A program made the translations under genes and the position numbers. From contig CAXXFJ010000022.1 in NCBI GenBank assembly GCA_963677415.2, positions 21,345-85,344 on the forward strand: a stretch of DNA of 64,000 nt, written 5' to 3'. Shown here in pieces: positions 44,215 to 52,701 of this stretch. How positions within the stretch are numbered: position 1 is the stretch's first letter; each line of letters opens with the position of its first letter. The DNA comes from JAQUTK01 sp963677415. Lineage in GTDB: Bacteria; Bacteroidota; Bacteroidia; Bacteroidales; JAQUTK01. Under the pieces are notes generated by a model. That model was not told the DNA's origin. It did no database searches and saw only the letters and a program-made list of their open reading frames with translations.

Positions 44215-45441
44215 ATGGATACATCAAAGTTAATATTACCCTGTTTGAGGGGCGTAATTGGTGATTGGGTATACTATTCAACATTAATGAACGCAGAACA
44301 AATCACACAATGGATTCAAACAGCAAAAGACATTCGTGAGGCTAAGTCCCTTGACGAAGAGTTGCAAAGAGATTTGACAGATAGAAAAAAACAAATTGCT
44401 CAATATCTACTAAAAGATAGCTCTAGATTTTTTAATTCTATTATTGTAGGAATATTTGAAGGAATACCTGTCTGGAGAGAATTTGATTTAAGCCAAGCAA
44501 ATTTGGAATATTCTGATCAATTTAACAAGGATATCATTAAGGAATCTATTGGATTGATGATCTTTAACGGTACTGAAAGAATGTTTGCAATTGATGGTCA
44601 GCATAGAGTAGCTGGTATTCAACTAGCATTTAAGGATGATAAAGAGCAAATTCTGGCAGATGATCAGTTTTCAGTAATCTTTGTTGCACATGTTGATGAT
44701 AAAAATGGCATGAGAAGAACAAGAAAGTTGTTTTCTGATATAAATAAAAATGCAAAACCTGTTTCTAAAAGAGATAAAATAATAATCGACGAACAAGATA
44801 TATCCTCAATTGTCACGAGGAGGATCCTAGCTGAATCAAAATATTTTGATAAGGGGAAACTAATTTCATTAAAAGAGAGTACCAACTTAGAACCTGATAA
44901 TCAAGATCATTTTACGAATATTACTAATCTTTACGATGTCGTAGCAATACTAAAACGCATATTTATATTGCCAAGAGCTACTAATGAATGGGATGAAGAA
45001 AATGTAATAGGATTTCAGAATAAAGTTTCTGAGTTTCTAGATACAGTATTTAGTTGTATAGAAGAATATAGATCCTTCTTTATTGATAAAAAAACGGTAC
45101 TTAAAGATCTAAGATATAATAATTTGCATTTATTATTTAGACCGATAGGTTTTACTTTAATAGCAAAATTATATGTTGAATTTTATAAAAGAAATGAACT
45201 GGAGTTTTTCAGACGAAATATCAACAGTGTTAGTTTTGTATTTCCTGACAGTCCTTTCAATAAGATTTCTTGGAACAATGGTAAGATGGATACCAAAAGT
45301 GCAACTCAAACTCTGATGGTAGATATTACATTATATTTATTAGGAAGGTATAATAAAAGTGCAAGTGATTTAGAATCACGGTTATCAGCAGTAACGAAAC
45401 AAGATTCAATAGAATTGCCAAAACAGCTAGTAACAAATTGA
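44215..45441 (+). CDS. dndB: DGQHR-domain protein DndB, dnd transcriptional regulator
   Basis: The 408-residue protein has the family motif IDGQHRVAGI near residue 126 within GTERMFAIDGQHR. A preceding segment DRKKQIAQYLL...RFFNSIIVGI and the following FSDINKNAKPVSK are also typical of DGQHR proteins. DndB binds the dnd promoter and lowers modification-gene expression in characterised systems; that role is inferred here. In many clusters dndB is first or divergent, so its fifth place, inside the operon, is unusual and would give feedback on the whole unit. Confidence 0.85.
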   Translation: MDTSKLILPCLRGVIGDWVYYSTLMNAEQITQWIQTAKDIREAKSLDEELQRDLTDRKKQIAQYLLKDSSRFFNSIIVGIFEGIPVWREFDLSQANLEYSDQFNKDIIKESIGLMIFNGTERMFAIDGQHRVAGIQLAFKDDKEQILADDQFSVIFVAHVDDKNGMRRTRKLFSDINKNAKPVSKRDKIIIDEQDISSIVTRRILAESKYFDKGKLISLKESTNLEPDNQDHFTNITNLYDVVAILKRIFILPRATNEWDEENVIGFQNKVSEFLDTVFSCIEEYRSFFIDKKTVLKDLRYNNLHLLFRPIGFTLIAKLYVEFYKRNELEFFRRNINSVSFVFPDSPFNKISWNNGKMDTKSATQTLMVDITLYLLGRYNKSASDLESRLSAVTKQDSIELPKQLVTN

Positions 45442-45483
45442 TGTACTTGAGGCTCAAAATAGAATATCACGCAACTTCATGTA

Positions 45484-46296
45484 ATGAAAACGCCAACAAT
45501 AATTGATGCAATCTCATCTGTTTTACAAAAAAGTAAAACCCCTTTATCTATAGGTGTAATTTACAGTGAGATTATTGAAAAAAACTTTTATAAATTCAAT
45601 GCGCAAGACCCTAAAAGTGTTGTTCGAGTTGAATTAAGAAGACATTGTGTGGGAATTGACTTTCCAACGGCATCATCTAAGAAATATTTTCAAATTGTTC
45701 CTGATGGCACTTATTGTTTAATTAATCAATTTGCGCTAGAGAAAAAAGAAACTATTGTAAAAAAGAAAGATTCTGATAATAACGAGTCCAAGTATGTTGC
45801 AAGTTTGAAGGAGATTCATAATCAATATGTTGAAGCATTTAAATCTAAAGTATTAAACCAACTAAAGAAGATTGACCCAACTACGTTTGAATTTTTCTGT
45901 AAAAAGTTATTGAAAGTTTATGGATTTAGCGATTTGAAAGTCACACGTAAATCTAGAGATGGAGGGATTGATGGATATGGTAAATTGAAAGTAGGTATTA
46001 CACATTTAAATGTTGCTGTTCAATGTAAAAGGTGGAATAATACATCTATTGGGCGTACTGAAATAGACAAATTCAGAGGAGCTATTCAAGGCGATTACGA
46101 GCAGGGTATTTTACTTACTACTTCAAGATTCTCAAAAGAAGCACTTGGAGCTACGACAAAAAAAGGAGCTGTTCCAATAATCTTAATTGATGGATCAATG
46201 ATAGTTGATATTATGATTGAAAGAAAATTTGGTATTGATAGTGAAGACATTCCAATATATATAAACGCTTTAGATGTTATTCTGAATGAAGATTAA
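45484..46296 (+). CDS. HARE-HTH/winged-helix plus Mrr-type restriction endonuclease
   Basis: Residues 3-80 look like a HARE-HTH winged helix (TIIDAISSVLQKSKTPLSIGVIYSEI; GTYCLI), a domain thought to sense DNA modifications. Residues 125-265 form an Mrr catalytic domain of the PD-(D/E)xK class: TFEFFCKKLLKVYGF, then SRDGGIDG with Asp159/Asp163, and QCKRW with Gln180 and Lys182. The active site looks intact. It is the last gene of the operon, 42 bases after dndB. With dndFGH absent, it is a good candidate for a restriction nuclease that attacks DNA lacking (or carrying) phosphorothioate. Its cognate function is inference. Confidence 0.85.
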   Translation: MKTPTIIDAISSVLQKSKTPLSIGVIYSEIIEKNFYKFNAQDPKSVVRVELRRHCVGIDFPTASSKKYFQIVPDGTYCLINQFALEKKETIVKKKDSDNNESKYVASLKEIHNQYVEAFKSKVLNQLKKIDPTTFEFFCKKLLKVYGFSDLKVTRKSRDGGIDGYGKLKVGITHLNVAVQCKRWNNTSIGRTEIDKFRGAIQGDYEQGILLTTSRFSKEALGATTKKGAVPIILIDGSMIVDIMIERKFGIDSEDIPIYINALDVILNED

Positions 46297-46348
46297 ATGA
46301 AACTGTTTATCCCTTTCGGTGGATAAAACGATAATCGGGACAAATCAT

Positions 46349-46381
46349 TACTTTTGCTTCACAAAAATGCGTATTTACGCA
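46349..46381 (+). promoter_or_regulatory. Orphan promoter-like element and dyad after the Mrr gene
   Basis: TACTTTTG (46349-46356) matches the -7 consensus and is followed by C. Just downstream is the dyad TGCGTA-TT-TACGCA (46368-46381). No ORF follows before the hairpin at 46458, so the element may drive a short RNA or be a chance match. Confidence 0.3.
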
Positions 46382-46457
46382 ATAATGATAAATATATCGG
46401 ATTGTTGTAATCATGTTTAGACTATATTGAAATTCTCTACCATTATGCCTATAAATA

Positions 46458-46527
46458 AAGAATCAGGATCGCACAGGACCGAACTGATAGATGAGTGTTC
46501 TAAATCAGTCCGGCCCGGATTATTCTT
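46458..46527 (-). terminator. Imperfect terminator hairpin downstream of the GH2 gene
   Basis: Arms around AAGAAT...ACTGAT and ATCAGT...ATTCTT pair imperfectly over about 25 bases. On the minus strand it is followed by TTTATTTAT, so it most likely ends the GH2 transcript. Confidence 0.5.
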
Positions 46528-46549
46528 CGAAAGCAATCTCTTCAGCTTA

Positions 46550-49500
46550 CTATCTCTTCGCCGCTTTCATGATTACATCATCCACTGCAAGCCATTTCTT
46601 GGCTGAGGATGTCGTGAAGAATCCAATCTCACACTTACCATTTATCACTTGAACGGAGAGGGAGACTTTCTTCCAGGCTGAGGTGGCAGGTATCTCCGTT
46701 TTAACACTCTTGAGATTGCCTGAGAATGCAGTGAAGAAGCATTCACTCTGTCCGCCGGAAGAGCGTACCATCGCACTGATGTCATACATGCCGTCTTGCA
46801 AACCATTGATACGCTGATATACGTAACCACGATATTCTGAGTCAGAATGTAGCTTCATGTAACTCGATGAACCGTCATATCCATTGTTTTCTATGGTTGC
46901 GAAATTGTCATTGCCGGTCAATGCGAGTACGTTCCATCCGGGAATGCCGCTGCCGGACTCCTCAAAGCTGTAGTTTGCCGCCATGCTAACTGAAACGGTA
47001 GCGGGTTTGGCAAGCGCGCTGTTTTGCTTGTAGATCATCCAGTTCTGACTGACGCTTCCGCCTCCGCCCATGACTACCAGTTTGGCACCATCATTGCGGG
47101 ATCGGCGACTGATATCTATCGGTTTCTTCGCCCATTTGTTGATTACCTGAATACCGCCTTTACTGGACATGGTCCAGAGTTGATAGTCGCCACCTTCATA
47201 CTCCTGCAGTTGGATGTCCATGCCATCTTCCCGGCTGCGCTGACGCAATCCGAGTACCTTCTTGCTTTCCGGTTCCACGATGCGGAAGATGCCGAAGCTC
47301 ATCGGTTCGATGCGGAATGTCTGTACTTTGTTGACATCCTTTTCCCATTGCACCACCTGATTATTCTCATCAACTGTCAGCACTTTATTGGTAAACATAT
47401 TTTGAAAGACTACTTTCTCTTCCAGTGGTATCATTTCTTGTTTTTCGCCGGCTTCTCCTACCGAGACATTGAAGGGGGCAGGTGTCTTCCAACTCTTATA
47501 GATCATCGCGGGTTTGTTCACACTGAGATCTACCGGACAGAGACGGAAGGTGAATTTTACTTTCCGAAGGAGTACGCGGTATTGTTCCAATACATCCGGG
47601 CCACATGCTGCCGTACCTACGCCCTGGTTTTCAAAGTCAAGGTTGAAGGTGATGTAATCTTGCTTTTGCAGGAAGCACAAATGTCCTGCGTCATGCATCT
47701 GGACATCGTCATAGGGATATGCATTAAAGTCAAACGGTTTGTCGGAATCTGCAAATAGTCCGGTATTTGCCCCATTGGTCATGGTGACCCAACGTGTGTT
47801 ATACCGGTTGCCATTTTCCTGAGGCACTTCATAATCTACCCGAAGGTCGGATACTTTCTTGTTGAGATTGTTCTGTACCAATCCCGCCATATTACGGTCG
47901 AGGTAAGTCTCCAACTCATTACCCAGCCAGCTGACATTATCCATGTCACTCTTCAGATAGAACTGCCAACCAATCTTTCCGATAAAGGATTCTTTGTCCG
48001 GATTGATATTGGTGGTCATCTGTAACTCACCGTTTGCGTAGATGGCATAAAGCACATTGATATTGGTACTTCCACTCAACGAAAGGGTAGAGACGATCTT
48101 CAATGGTTCGACACCTTCGGCAAGCACCTTCATGGTGATCAATGTAGGTGTGACATTCCAGAATCCATCTTTCTGCCAAGCAGAGAAGTGTCTTCTTTCA
48201 TTGGATATGGAAGGACGTGCGAAGTTTGGTTTGGATGGTTTGGCCATCATCTCTTTGCCATTGCTCATGACAGAGGCAAGAGTTCCGGTTTTCTTGTCAA
48301 AGCCATAGGTAACAGCACCGGCTTTCACACGAATCATGCCCGCTTCATCTGTTGCTTTAAGCAGATTCTTAGTATCTACTCTGGCTAGTTGTTTGGTTTG
48401 TTGAGGCGTAATGGCAAGTTGGGAATAAGCCACTTCATATCCTTTCTTTGCCCATGGAGTCTCTTCTTTTTGCAAGAGACGGACGTTGAGGAAATACTGT
48501 CCTTGCTCATCTACTTTGGATGTAGTAAAAGGAATACGGTAGTTATCATCTGCCATCGGCTTACTATTGAGCGTCATGTGACCCGATTCGATCACCTCAC
48601 CCTCACGTTGCAATTCCCAGAGACAGTCATAAACGGATAGATTGGTAAAGCTCTGCTTGTTGCTGATGTTGACAATACCATTCTTCATATCTATCGGAGT
48701 GATGACACACGGTTGGTAGGCGACCTTTATCTCATTCAGTTCACCATGCGCTTTGCGGTCGGGTGAAACGAGTCCATTGAAACAGAAATCTCCATCATTG
48801 ATATCTCCGGCACCACGATCCCATCCGTTTCCAAAGAAAGTCTTTCCGTCTTTTGTCGTAAGCAGACCCTGATCTACCCAGTCCCAGACAAAAGCACCTT
48901 GCATACGGTCATATTGATAGAAGGTATCCCAGTAATCTTTGATTCCACCGCCACTGTTGCCCATTGCATGCACGTATTCACACAGAATAATAGGCTTCTC
49001 AGGCCATGTGTCATAGCTCCGTTTCAGATTATCTATGCTGCAATACATATTGGCTATGATGTCAAAGTCGGTGCCATGTCCTTCATAATGAACCGGACGT
49101 GTCGGATCGGTAGTACGAATGGAGTCGGCCAGTGCAAAGAAGTTGCTGTGAACACCTTCGCCGGCATTACCGCCACACTCGTTGCCCATCGACCAAACCA
49201 ACACAGAAGGTTGGTTCTTGTCTCGTTGTACCATGCCCATGCCTCTCTCAAGAAAAGCCTGTTGCCACGACTCATCGTTGGCAATCAGGTTGAGTCTTCC
49301 TTTAAATGCACCATGACTTTCAATGTTTGCTTCATCCCATAAGTAGATTCCCAGTCGGTTACACAGTTCGTAAAACTGAGGTGTCTTGGGATAATGAGAG
49401 GTACGGATAGCATTGATGTTATTGGCTTTCATCAGCAACAGATCTTTCTTTATAAGATCAAGAGGCATGTAACGCCCTGTTTCAGGGTTCTGGTCGTGGT

Positions 49501-50611
49501 GATTTGTACCACGGATATAAATCTTCTGTCCGTTCAGATAGAAGATACCGTTTTTGATTTCCACCTCTCTGAATCCTACTTCCTGGCAGAGGCTCTCCAT
49601 CTCTCTTCCCTTGCTATCAAGCAGTGTGATTGTCAGTCGGTATAAGTTTGGCTGTTCGGCAGACCACAACAGTGGGTTTATCACTTGGTTATTGAATCCG
49701 AAGATCTCTTTCTCACCGCTCTTGAGTTTCTTGTTGCAGAGCTGATCAGCACTGAAGACTAGTTTGTCTTCCTTGTCATACATATTGAAACGAACCTTAC
49801 TGACTTCTGCATTCTTTGTCTCGTTGTTGCGTATGGTATAGCGCACATTGATGTTAGATCGGTTATATGTCGCATTCAGATCAGTCGTTACTTGGAAGTC
49901 TTCGATATGAAGTTTGGGTTCTGCCATCAGATAGACATCCCGATAGATACCGCTCAGCCACCACATATCCTGATCTTCCATATAGCTGGCATCTGACCAG
50001 CGGAACACCTGAGCTGCCAAGATGTTTTCACCCGGTTTGAGGTAGGGTGTAAGGTCAAACTCAGCAGTAGTCATGGCATCTTCATGAAATCCCACATACT
50101 TTCCGTTTAACCAGAGATACAGACAAGATTGAACCCCATTGAAATGAATGGTCACCTTTTGCCCGTCCCAGTCTTGGGGAACCACAAAGCTTTTTCGGTA
50201 TGAGATGGCAGGATTACCTTTTTCTCCACGATCGATGATGGGAGGGTTGACAGCCCAAAGGTATCGTGTATTGGTGTAAATTGGTTCGCCATAACCTTGC
50301 ATCTCTACATTGCAGGGCACTTTCTCTTCTTTCCACGAAGCATCATCATATTCTGTATTGAAGAAATCTGTCGGACGATCTTTCAGGTCTTTGACCCACT
50401 TCAGTTTCCAGTTGCCGTTGAGCAGCATGAACTGTGCAGACTGGCTTCGATCTTGCGTCAAAGCCGACTTCTCACTTGTGTGAGGAATAAAATAGGCACG
50501 TGACGCTTCGCAGTTTACGCGGTTCACTTTCTGATCCTTGTATTCTGTAAAGTCTTGTGCGGAAACTGTCAAAGCAGTCATCAAGCACAAAAAAGTGATC
50601 ACTCTTTTCAT
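46550..50611 (-). CDS. GH2 beta-galactosidase with C-terminal lectin-like and carbohydrate-binding domains
   Basis: The 1353-residue enzyme has a signal peptide (MKRVITFLCLMTALTVSAQ). The LacZ-type core spans about residues 50-1060: sugar-binding, immunoglobulin-like, TIM-barrel and small-chain domains, with acid/base Glu478 in GNECG and nucleophile Glu545 in LCEYVHAMGNS. The extra 290 residues contain a ricin-B-like lectin domain (QLWTM and QNWMIYK, QxW repeats; about 1070-1200). A beta-sandwich binding module follows (SFEESGSGIPGWNVLAL to the end). Ordinary LacZ proteins end near 1030-1060, so these look added for glycan targeting. It follows the aminotransferase gene by 29 bases. Confidence 0.93.
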   Translation of the reverse strand: MKRVITFLCLMTALTVSAQDFTEYKDQKVNRVNCEASRAYFIPHTSEKSALTQDRSQSAQFMLLNGNWKLKWVKDLKDRPTDFFNTEYDDASWKEEKVPCNVEMQGYGEPIYTNTRYLWAVNPPIIDRGEKGNPAISYRKSFVVPQDWDGQKVTIHFNGVQSCLYLWLNGKYVGFHEDAMTTAEFDLTPYLKPGENILAAQVFRWSDASYMEDQDMWWLSGIYRDVYLMAEPKLHIEDFQVTTDLNATYNRSNINVRYTIRNNETKNAEVSKVRFNMYDKEDKLVFSADQLCNKKLKSGEKEIFGFNNQVINPLLWSAEQPNLYRLTITLLDSKGREMESLCQEVGFREVEIKNGIFYLNGQKIYIRGTNHHDQNPETGRYMPLDLIKKDLLLMKANNINAIRTSHYPKTPQFYELCNRLGIYLWDEANIESHGAFKGRLNLIANDESWQQAFLERGMGMVQRDKNQPSVLVWSMGNECGGNAGEGVHSNFFALADSIRTTDPTRPVHYEGHGTDFDIIANMYCSIDNLKRSYDTWPEKPIILCEYVHAMGNSGGGIKDYWDTFYQYDRMQGAFVWDWVDQGLLTTKDGKTFFGNGWDRGAGDINDGDFCFNGLVSPDRKAHGELNEIKVAYQPCVITPIDMKNGIVNISNKQSFTNLSVYDCLWELQREGEVIESGHMTLNSKPMADDNYRIPFTTSKVDEQGQYFLNVRLLQKEETPWAKKGYEVAYSQLAITPQQTKQLARVDTKNLLKATDEAGMIRVKAGAVTYGFDKKTGTLASVMSNGKEMMAKPSKPNFARPSISNERRHFSAWQKDGFWNVTPTLITMKVLAEGVEPLKIVSTLSLSGSTNINVLYAIYANGELQMTTNINPDKESFIGKIGWQFYLKSDMDNVSWLGNELETYLDRNMAGLVQNNLNKKVSDLRVDYEVPQENGNRYNTRWVTMTNGANTGLFADSDKPFDFNAYPYDDVQMHDAGHLCFLQKQDYITFNLDFENQGVGTAACGPDVLEQYRVLLRKVKFTFRLCPVDLSVNKPAMIYKSWKTPAPFNVSVGEAGEKQEMIPLEEKVVFQNMFTNKVLTVDENNQVVQWEKDVNKVQTFRIEPMSFGIFRIVEPESKKVLGLRQRSREDGMDIQLQEYEGGDYQLWTMSSKGGIQVINKWAKKPIDISRRSRNDGAKLVVMGGGGSVSQNWMIYKQNSALAKPATVSVSMAANYSFEESGSGIPGWNVLALTGNDNFATIENNGYDGSSSYMKLHSDSEYRGYVYQRINGLQDGMYDISAMVRSSGGQSECFFTAFSGNLKSVKTEIPATSAWKKVSLSVQVINGKCEIGFFTTSSAKKWLAVDDVIMKAAKR

Positions 50612-50640
50612 TTTTCTTGGATTATTAGATGAATACTGTT

Positions 50641-51957
50641 TTATTTGATAGGATGGCTAAGGCTGAACTGCTTCATACGTTCATTCAACAAATCATATTG
50701 ATGATCTTTGATGAACGAAGTGCAGGCTCTCAACCCTTTTTGATTGCTTCCGGTAGTCTCCAGTGAGATGGCACTGACACCATAATATATAAGTTCCTTC
50801 ATCAGTTCGCCTCCCGTCATTCCCGGATAGCTGATCGTGAAATAGAAACCGTCGGCGATTTCTTCACCCAGATCTTTGTCATAGACAATGAAGAACCCGT
50901 TTTTGAGGAAGATCTCCTTGAGATGCTTCGCCCTCTTGCCATATTCTTTTACCTCTTCCACAAAGTTGAAACTCCCATCGCTTGCTCCTTTAAACATAGC
51001 AGCAAGTGCATATTGTGCCGAGTGGCAGGTGCCCGATGAGATGGCATACAATACACGGTGTATAAATACTCGTCCATAAGTTCCGTTACCATATTTCTCA
51101 GTCAGGCCCGGATATTCACGATTATATAATTTGTTTGACATCGCCACGACTCCAATACGTTGTCCGGCATAACTGAATGCCTTCGAACCGGAGATGAGCA
51201 GTGCGTAATTGTCTGTATATCTTGCTACAGTAGGCACATAAGGTGGCTGGAATGGTGTGCCAAAGTCTTTGCGGAAGTCCATACCGAAATAAGCCAGGTC
51301 TTCGAGGATGATCGTATCATATTTGTTGGAGAGCTTACCGATAATCGCCAGTTCCTCTTCATTCAAGCAGATCCAGGACGGATTGTTTGGGTTAGAGTAG
51401 ATGACAGCCGCAATATTTCCCTTTGCCAGGAAAGATTCCAGTTCGGCTTCCAGTTTGGCTCCACGGAAGTCATAGACATCAAAAGATTCATATTTCAGTC
51501 CCAATACAGTGATCTGCTGTTTCTGAACCGGGAAGCCCGGGTCGATGAACAGGATGGTATCTTTCCCTTTGTCACACTGTCCGCAGGTGAGAAAAGAGGC
51601 GAAGGTCCCTTGCATCGAACCGACCACCGGGACGCAACATTCCGGAGAGATATTGATATCTATGAAAGCCTTGATAAAACGGGAAGTCTCCTTTTTCAGT
51701 TCAGGCAGTCCGTCAATGATCGGATAGATGGCAGCGACTCCATTCTTCAGAGCTGCGATTTCGGCATCCACACCAACCTGAGCCGGTTTGAGTCCCGGTA
51801 CTCCCATCTCCATATGAATAAACTCTTTCCCTGTTTTCTTTTCGATCTCAGAGGCCATGGCTACCACTTCACGGATAGTAGCTTTGCCAAAATCAGGGAT
51901 ATTGAACTGACTGATAACTTCTTCAGCGATTACCGGGTCTATCGGTGTATTTCTCAT
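50641..51957 (-). CDS. Class I/II PLP-dependent aminotransferase
   Basis: This 438-residue fold-type I aminotransferase has the substrate/cofactor segments VVGSMQGTFASFLTCG, YSNPNNPSWICL and DLAYFGMDF. The PLP Lys lies in ISGSKAFSYAGQRIG. It would move an amino group between an amino acid and a keto acid; the substrate cannot be specified. It has a good -7 element upstream, and the large GH2 gene follows by 29 bases, so both may be on one transcript even though their roles are not obviously related. Confidence 0.9.
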   Translation of the reverse strand: MRNTPIDPVIAEEVISQFNIPDFGKATIREVVAMASEIEKKTGKEFIHMEMGVPGLKPAQVGVDAEIAALKNGVAAIYPIIDGLPELKKETSRFIKAFIDINISPECCVPVVGSMQGTFASFLTCGQCDKGKDTILFIDPGFPVQKQQITVLGLKYESFDVYDFRGAKLEAELESFLAKGNIAAVIYSNPNNPSWICLNEEELAIIGKLSNKYDTIILEDLAYFGMDFRKDFGTPFQPPYVPTVARYTDNYALLISGSKAFSYAGQRIGVVAMSNKLYNREYPGLTEKYGNGTYGRVFIHRVLYAISSGTCHSAQYALAAMFKGASDGSFNFVEEVKEYGKRAKHLKEIFLKNGFFIVYDKDLGEEIADGFYFTISYPGMTGGELMKELIYYGVSAISLETTGSNQKGLRACTSFIKDHQYDLLNERMKQFSLSHPIK

Positions 51958-51985
51958 TTTTCTTCCTGTTAGTGTATTGAGGTGA

Positions 51986-51993
51986 CAAAGTTA
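51986..51993 (-). promoter_or_regulatory. Putative -7 element of the aminotransferase gene
   Basis: The minus strand reads TAACTTTG, 29 bases before the ATG. Confidence 0.5.
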
Positions 51994-52022
51994 AGAAAAA
52001 ATCAAAAAAGTGAGCGGAATAA

Positions 52023-52053
52023 TTTGTAAATTCAATTTCTAGCACTACCTTTG
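52023..52053 (+). promoter_or_regulatory. Promoter of tRNA-Asp
   Basis: TTTG (52023-52026) and TACCTTTG (52046-52053), spaced by 19 bases, form one of the best -33/-7 pairs in the window. The -7 box is 21 bases before the tRNA. Confidence 0.8.
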
Positions 52054-52074
52054 CATCGCTTTCGAAAAGAAGTT

Positions 52075-52151
52075 GGTGTGGTAGTTCAGTTGGTTAGAAT
52101 ACATGCCTGTCACGCATGGGGTCGCGGGTTCGAGTCCCGTCCGCACCGCCA
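52075..52151 (+). tRNA. tRNA-Asp (GTC)
   Basis: A complete cloverleaf. The acceptor stem GGTGTGG pairs with CCGCACC (52141-52147). The anticodon stem CATGC/GCATG encloses loop CTGTCAC with anticodon GTC at 52109-52111, and the T arm is GCGGG-TTCGAGT-CCCGT. The discriminator is G and CCA is encoded (52149-52151). A promoter precedes and a terminator follows. Confidence 0.97.
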
Positions 52152-52163
52152 ACAAAGCAAAAG

Positions 52164-52197
52164 AGTCCTGAAGATAATAATCTTCGGGACTTTTTTA
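52164..52197 (+). terminator. Terminator of tRNA-Asp
   Basis: AGTCCTGAAGAT (52164-52175) pairs with ATCTTCGGGACT (52180-52191) over 12 bp with one G-T, and a run of T follows. Confidence 0.9.
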
Positions 52198-52306
52198 TTC
52201 TACGCACGGCATGGGATAGTCCAGGATCAACTGCAAAACCTGTATCAATTGCAAAACCTTAGTCCATGCGTCATTGATGTAACCCTGACACAAACGAGAA
52301 AGAGAC

Positions 52307-52582
52307 TTAAAAATCGAATTTCTCAATTTTGATAGAGGCAAACTCTTTGAGAATAGCGATGTTTTTAATGAATATGCTGCCCTTTTCGTGCTTAGCTAGT
52401 GTTTCAAGGTCTTTCCATGTTTCGCAAATCAGCAATACATTTGGACGGGTTGCACTTTCAAACACGTCATAAGCAATACATCCATCTTCTTTTACCGAAT
52501 TAGCGGTCAACTCTTTGGATGCTTCCAATACCTTAGCACGGTTAGCTTCTTCTACTAAGAGAAATACATTTAATCTAATCAT
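52307..52582 (-). CDS. Antibiotic biosynthesis monooxygenase (ABM/YgiN-type) protein
   Basis: The ATG at 52582 (MIRLNVFLL) is preferred over 52645; the extra 21 residues would cover the promoter. The 91-residue dimeric alpha-beta barrel protein has the ABM pattern: a first strand, then an ASKELTANSVKEDGCIAYDVFES segment with the conserved E-x-G-C, and ICETWKDLETLAKHEKG with the Glu and His of the family. Members oxidise quinols or small aromatics without a cofactor. The substrate here is unknown. Confidence 0.85.
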   Translation of the reverse strand: MIRLNVFLLVEEANRAKVLEASKELTANSVKEDGCIAYDVFESATRPNVLLICETWKDLETLAKHEKGSIFIKNIAILKEFASIKIEKFDF

Positions 52583-52612
52583 AATGGTGTTTTTTAAAAT
52601 AATATAGAGATA

Positions 52613-52620
52613 CAAACATA
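52613..52620 (-). promoter_or_regulatory. Putative -7 element of the ABM gene
   Basis: The minus strand reads TATGTTTG, 31 bases before the ATG at 52582. Confidence 0.5.
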
Positions 52621-52664
52621 GAGAAAAATAAGGATTTAGGAGCATGTCTCGATACTTTATTTGC

Positions 52665-52672
52665 TACATTTG
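52665..52672 (+). promoter_or_regulatory. Putative -7 element of the DUF4491-oxidoreductase pair
   Basis: TACATTTG followed by C, 30 bases before the ATG at 52702. Confidence 0.55.
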
Positions 52673-52701
52673 CACTATATCCGGCTTCGGGTATCAAAGA
52701 A

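Noticed and set aside
37752..46549. Integrase or tRNA attachment site for the dnd island
   Set aside because: No recombinase gene, tRNA or convincing flanking direct repeat was found; the 27-base repeats lie on one side only.
47024..47758. A 244-codon frame antisense to the GH2 gene
   Set aside because: A shadow of a strongly conserved coding region; the GH2 frame carries the motifs.
51160..51972. A 270-codon frame antisense to the aminotransferase gene
   Set aside because: A shadow frame; the opposite strand has the PLP-binding motif and promoter.
52051..52332. A 93-codon frame on the plus strand
   Set aside because: It runs through the tRNA-Asp gene and its terminator and has no protein-like features.
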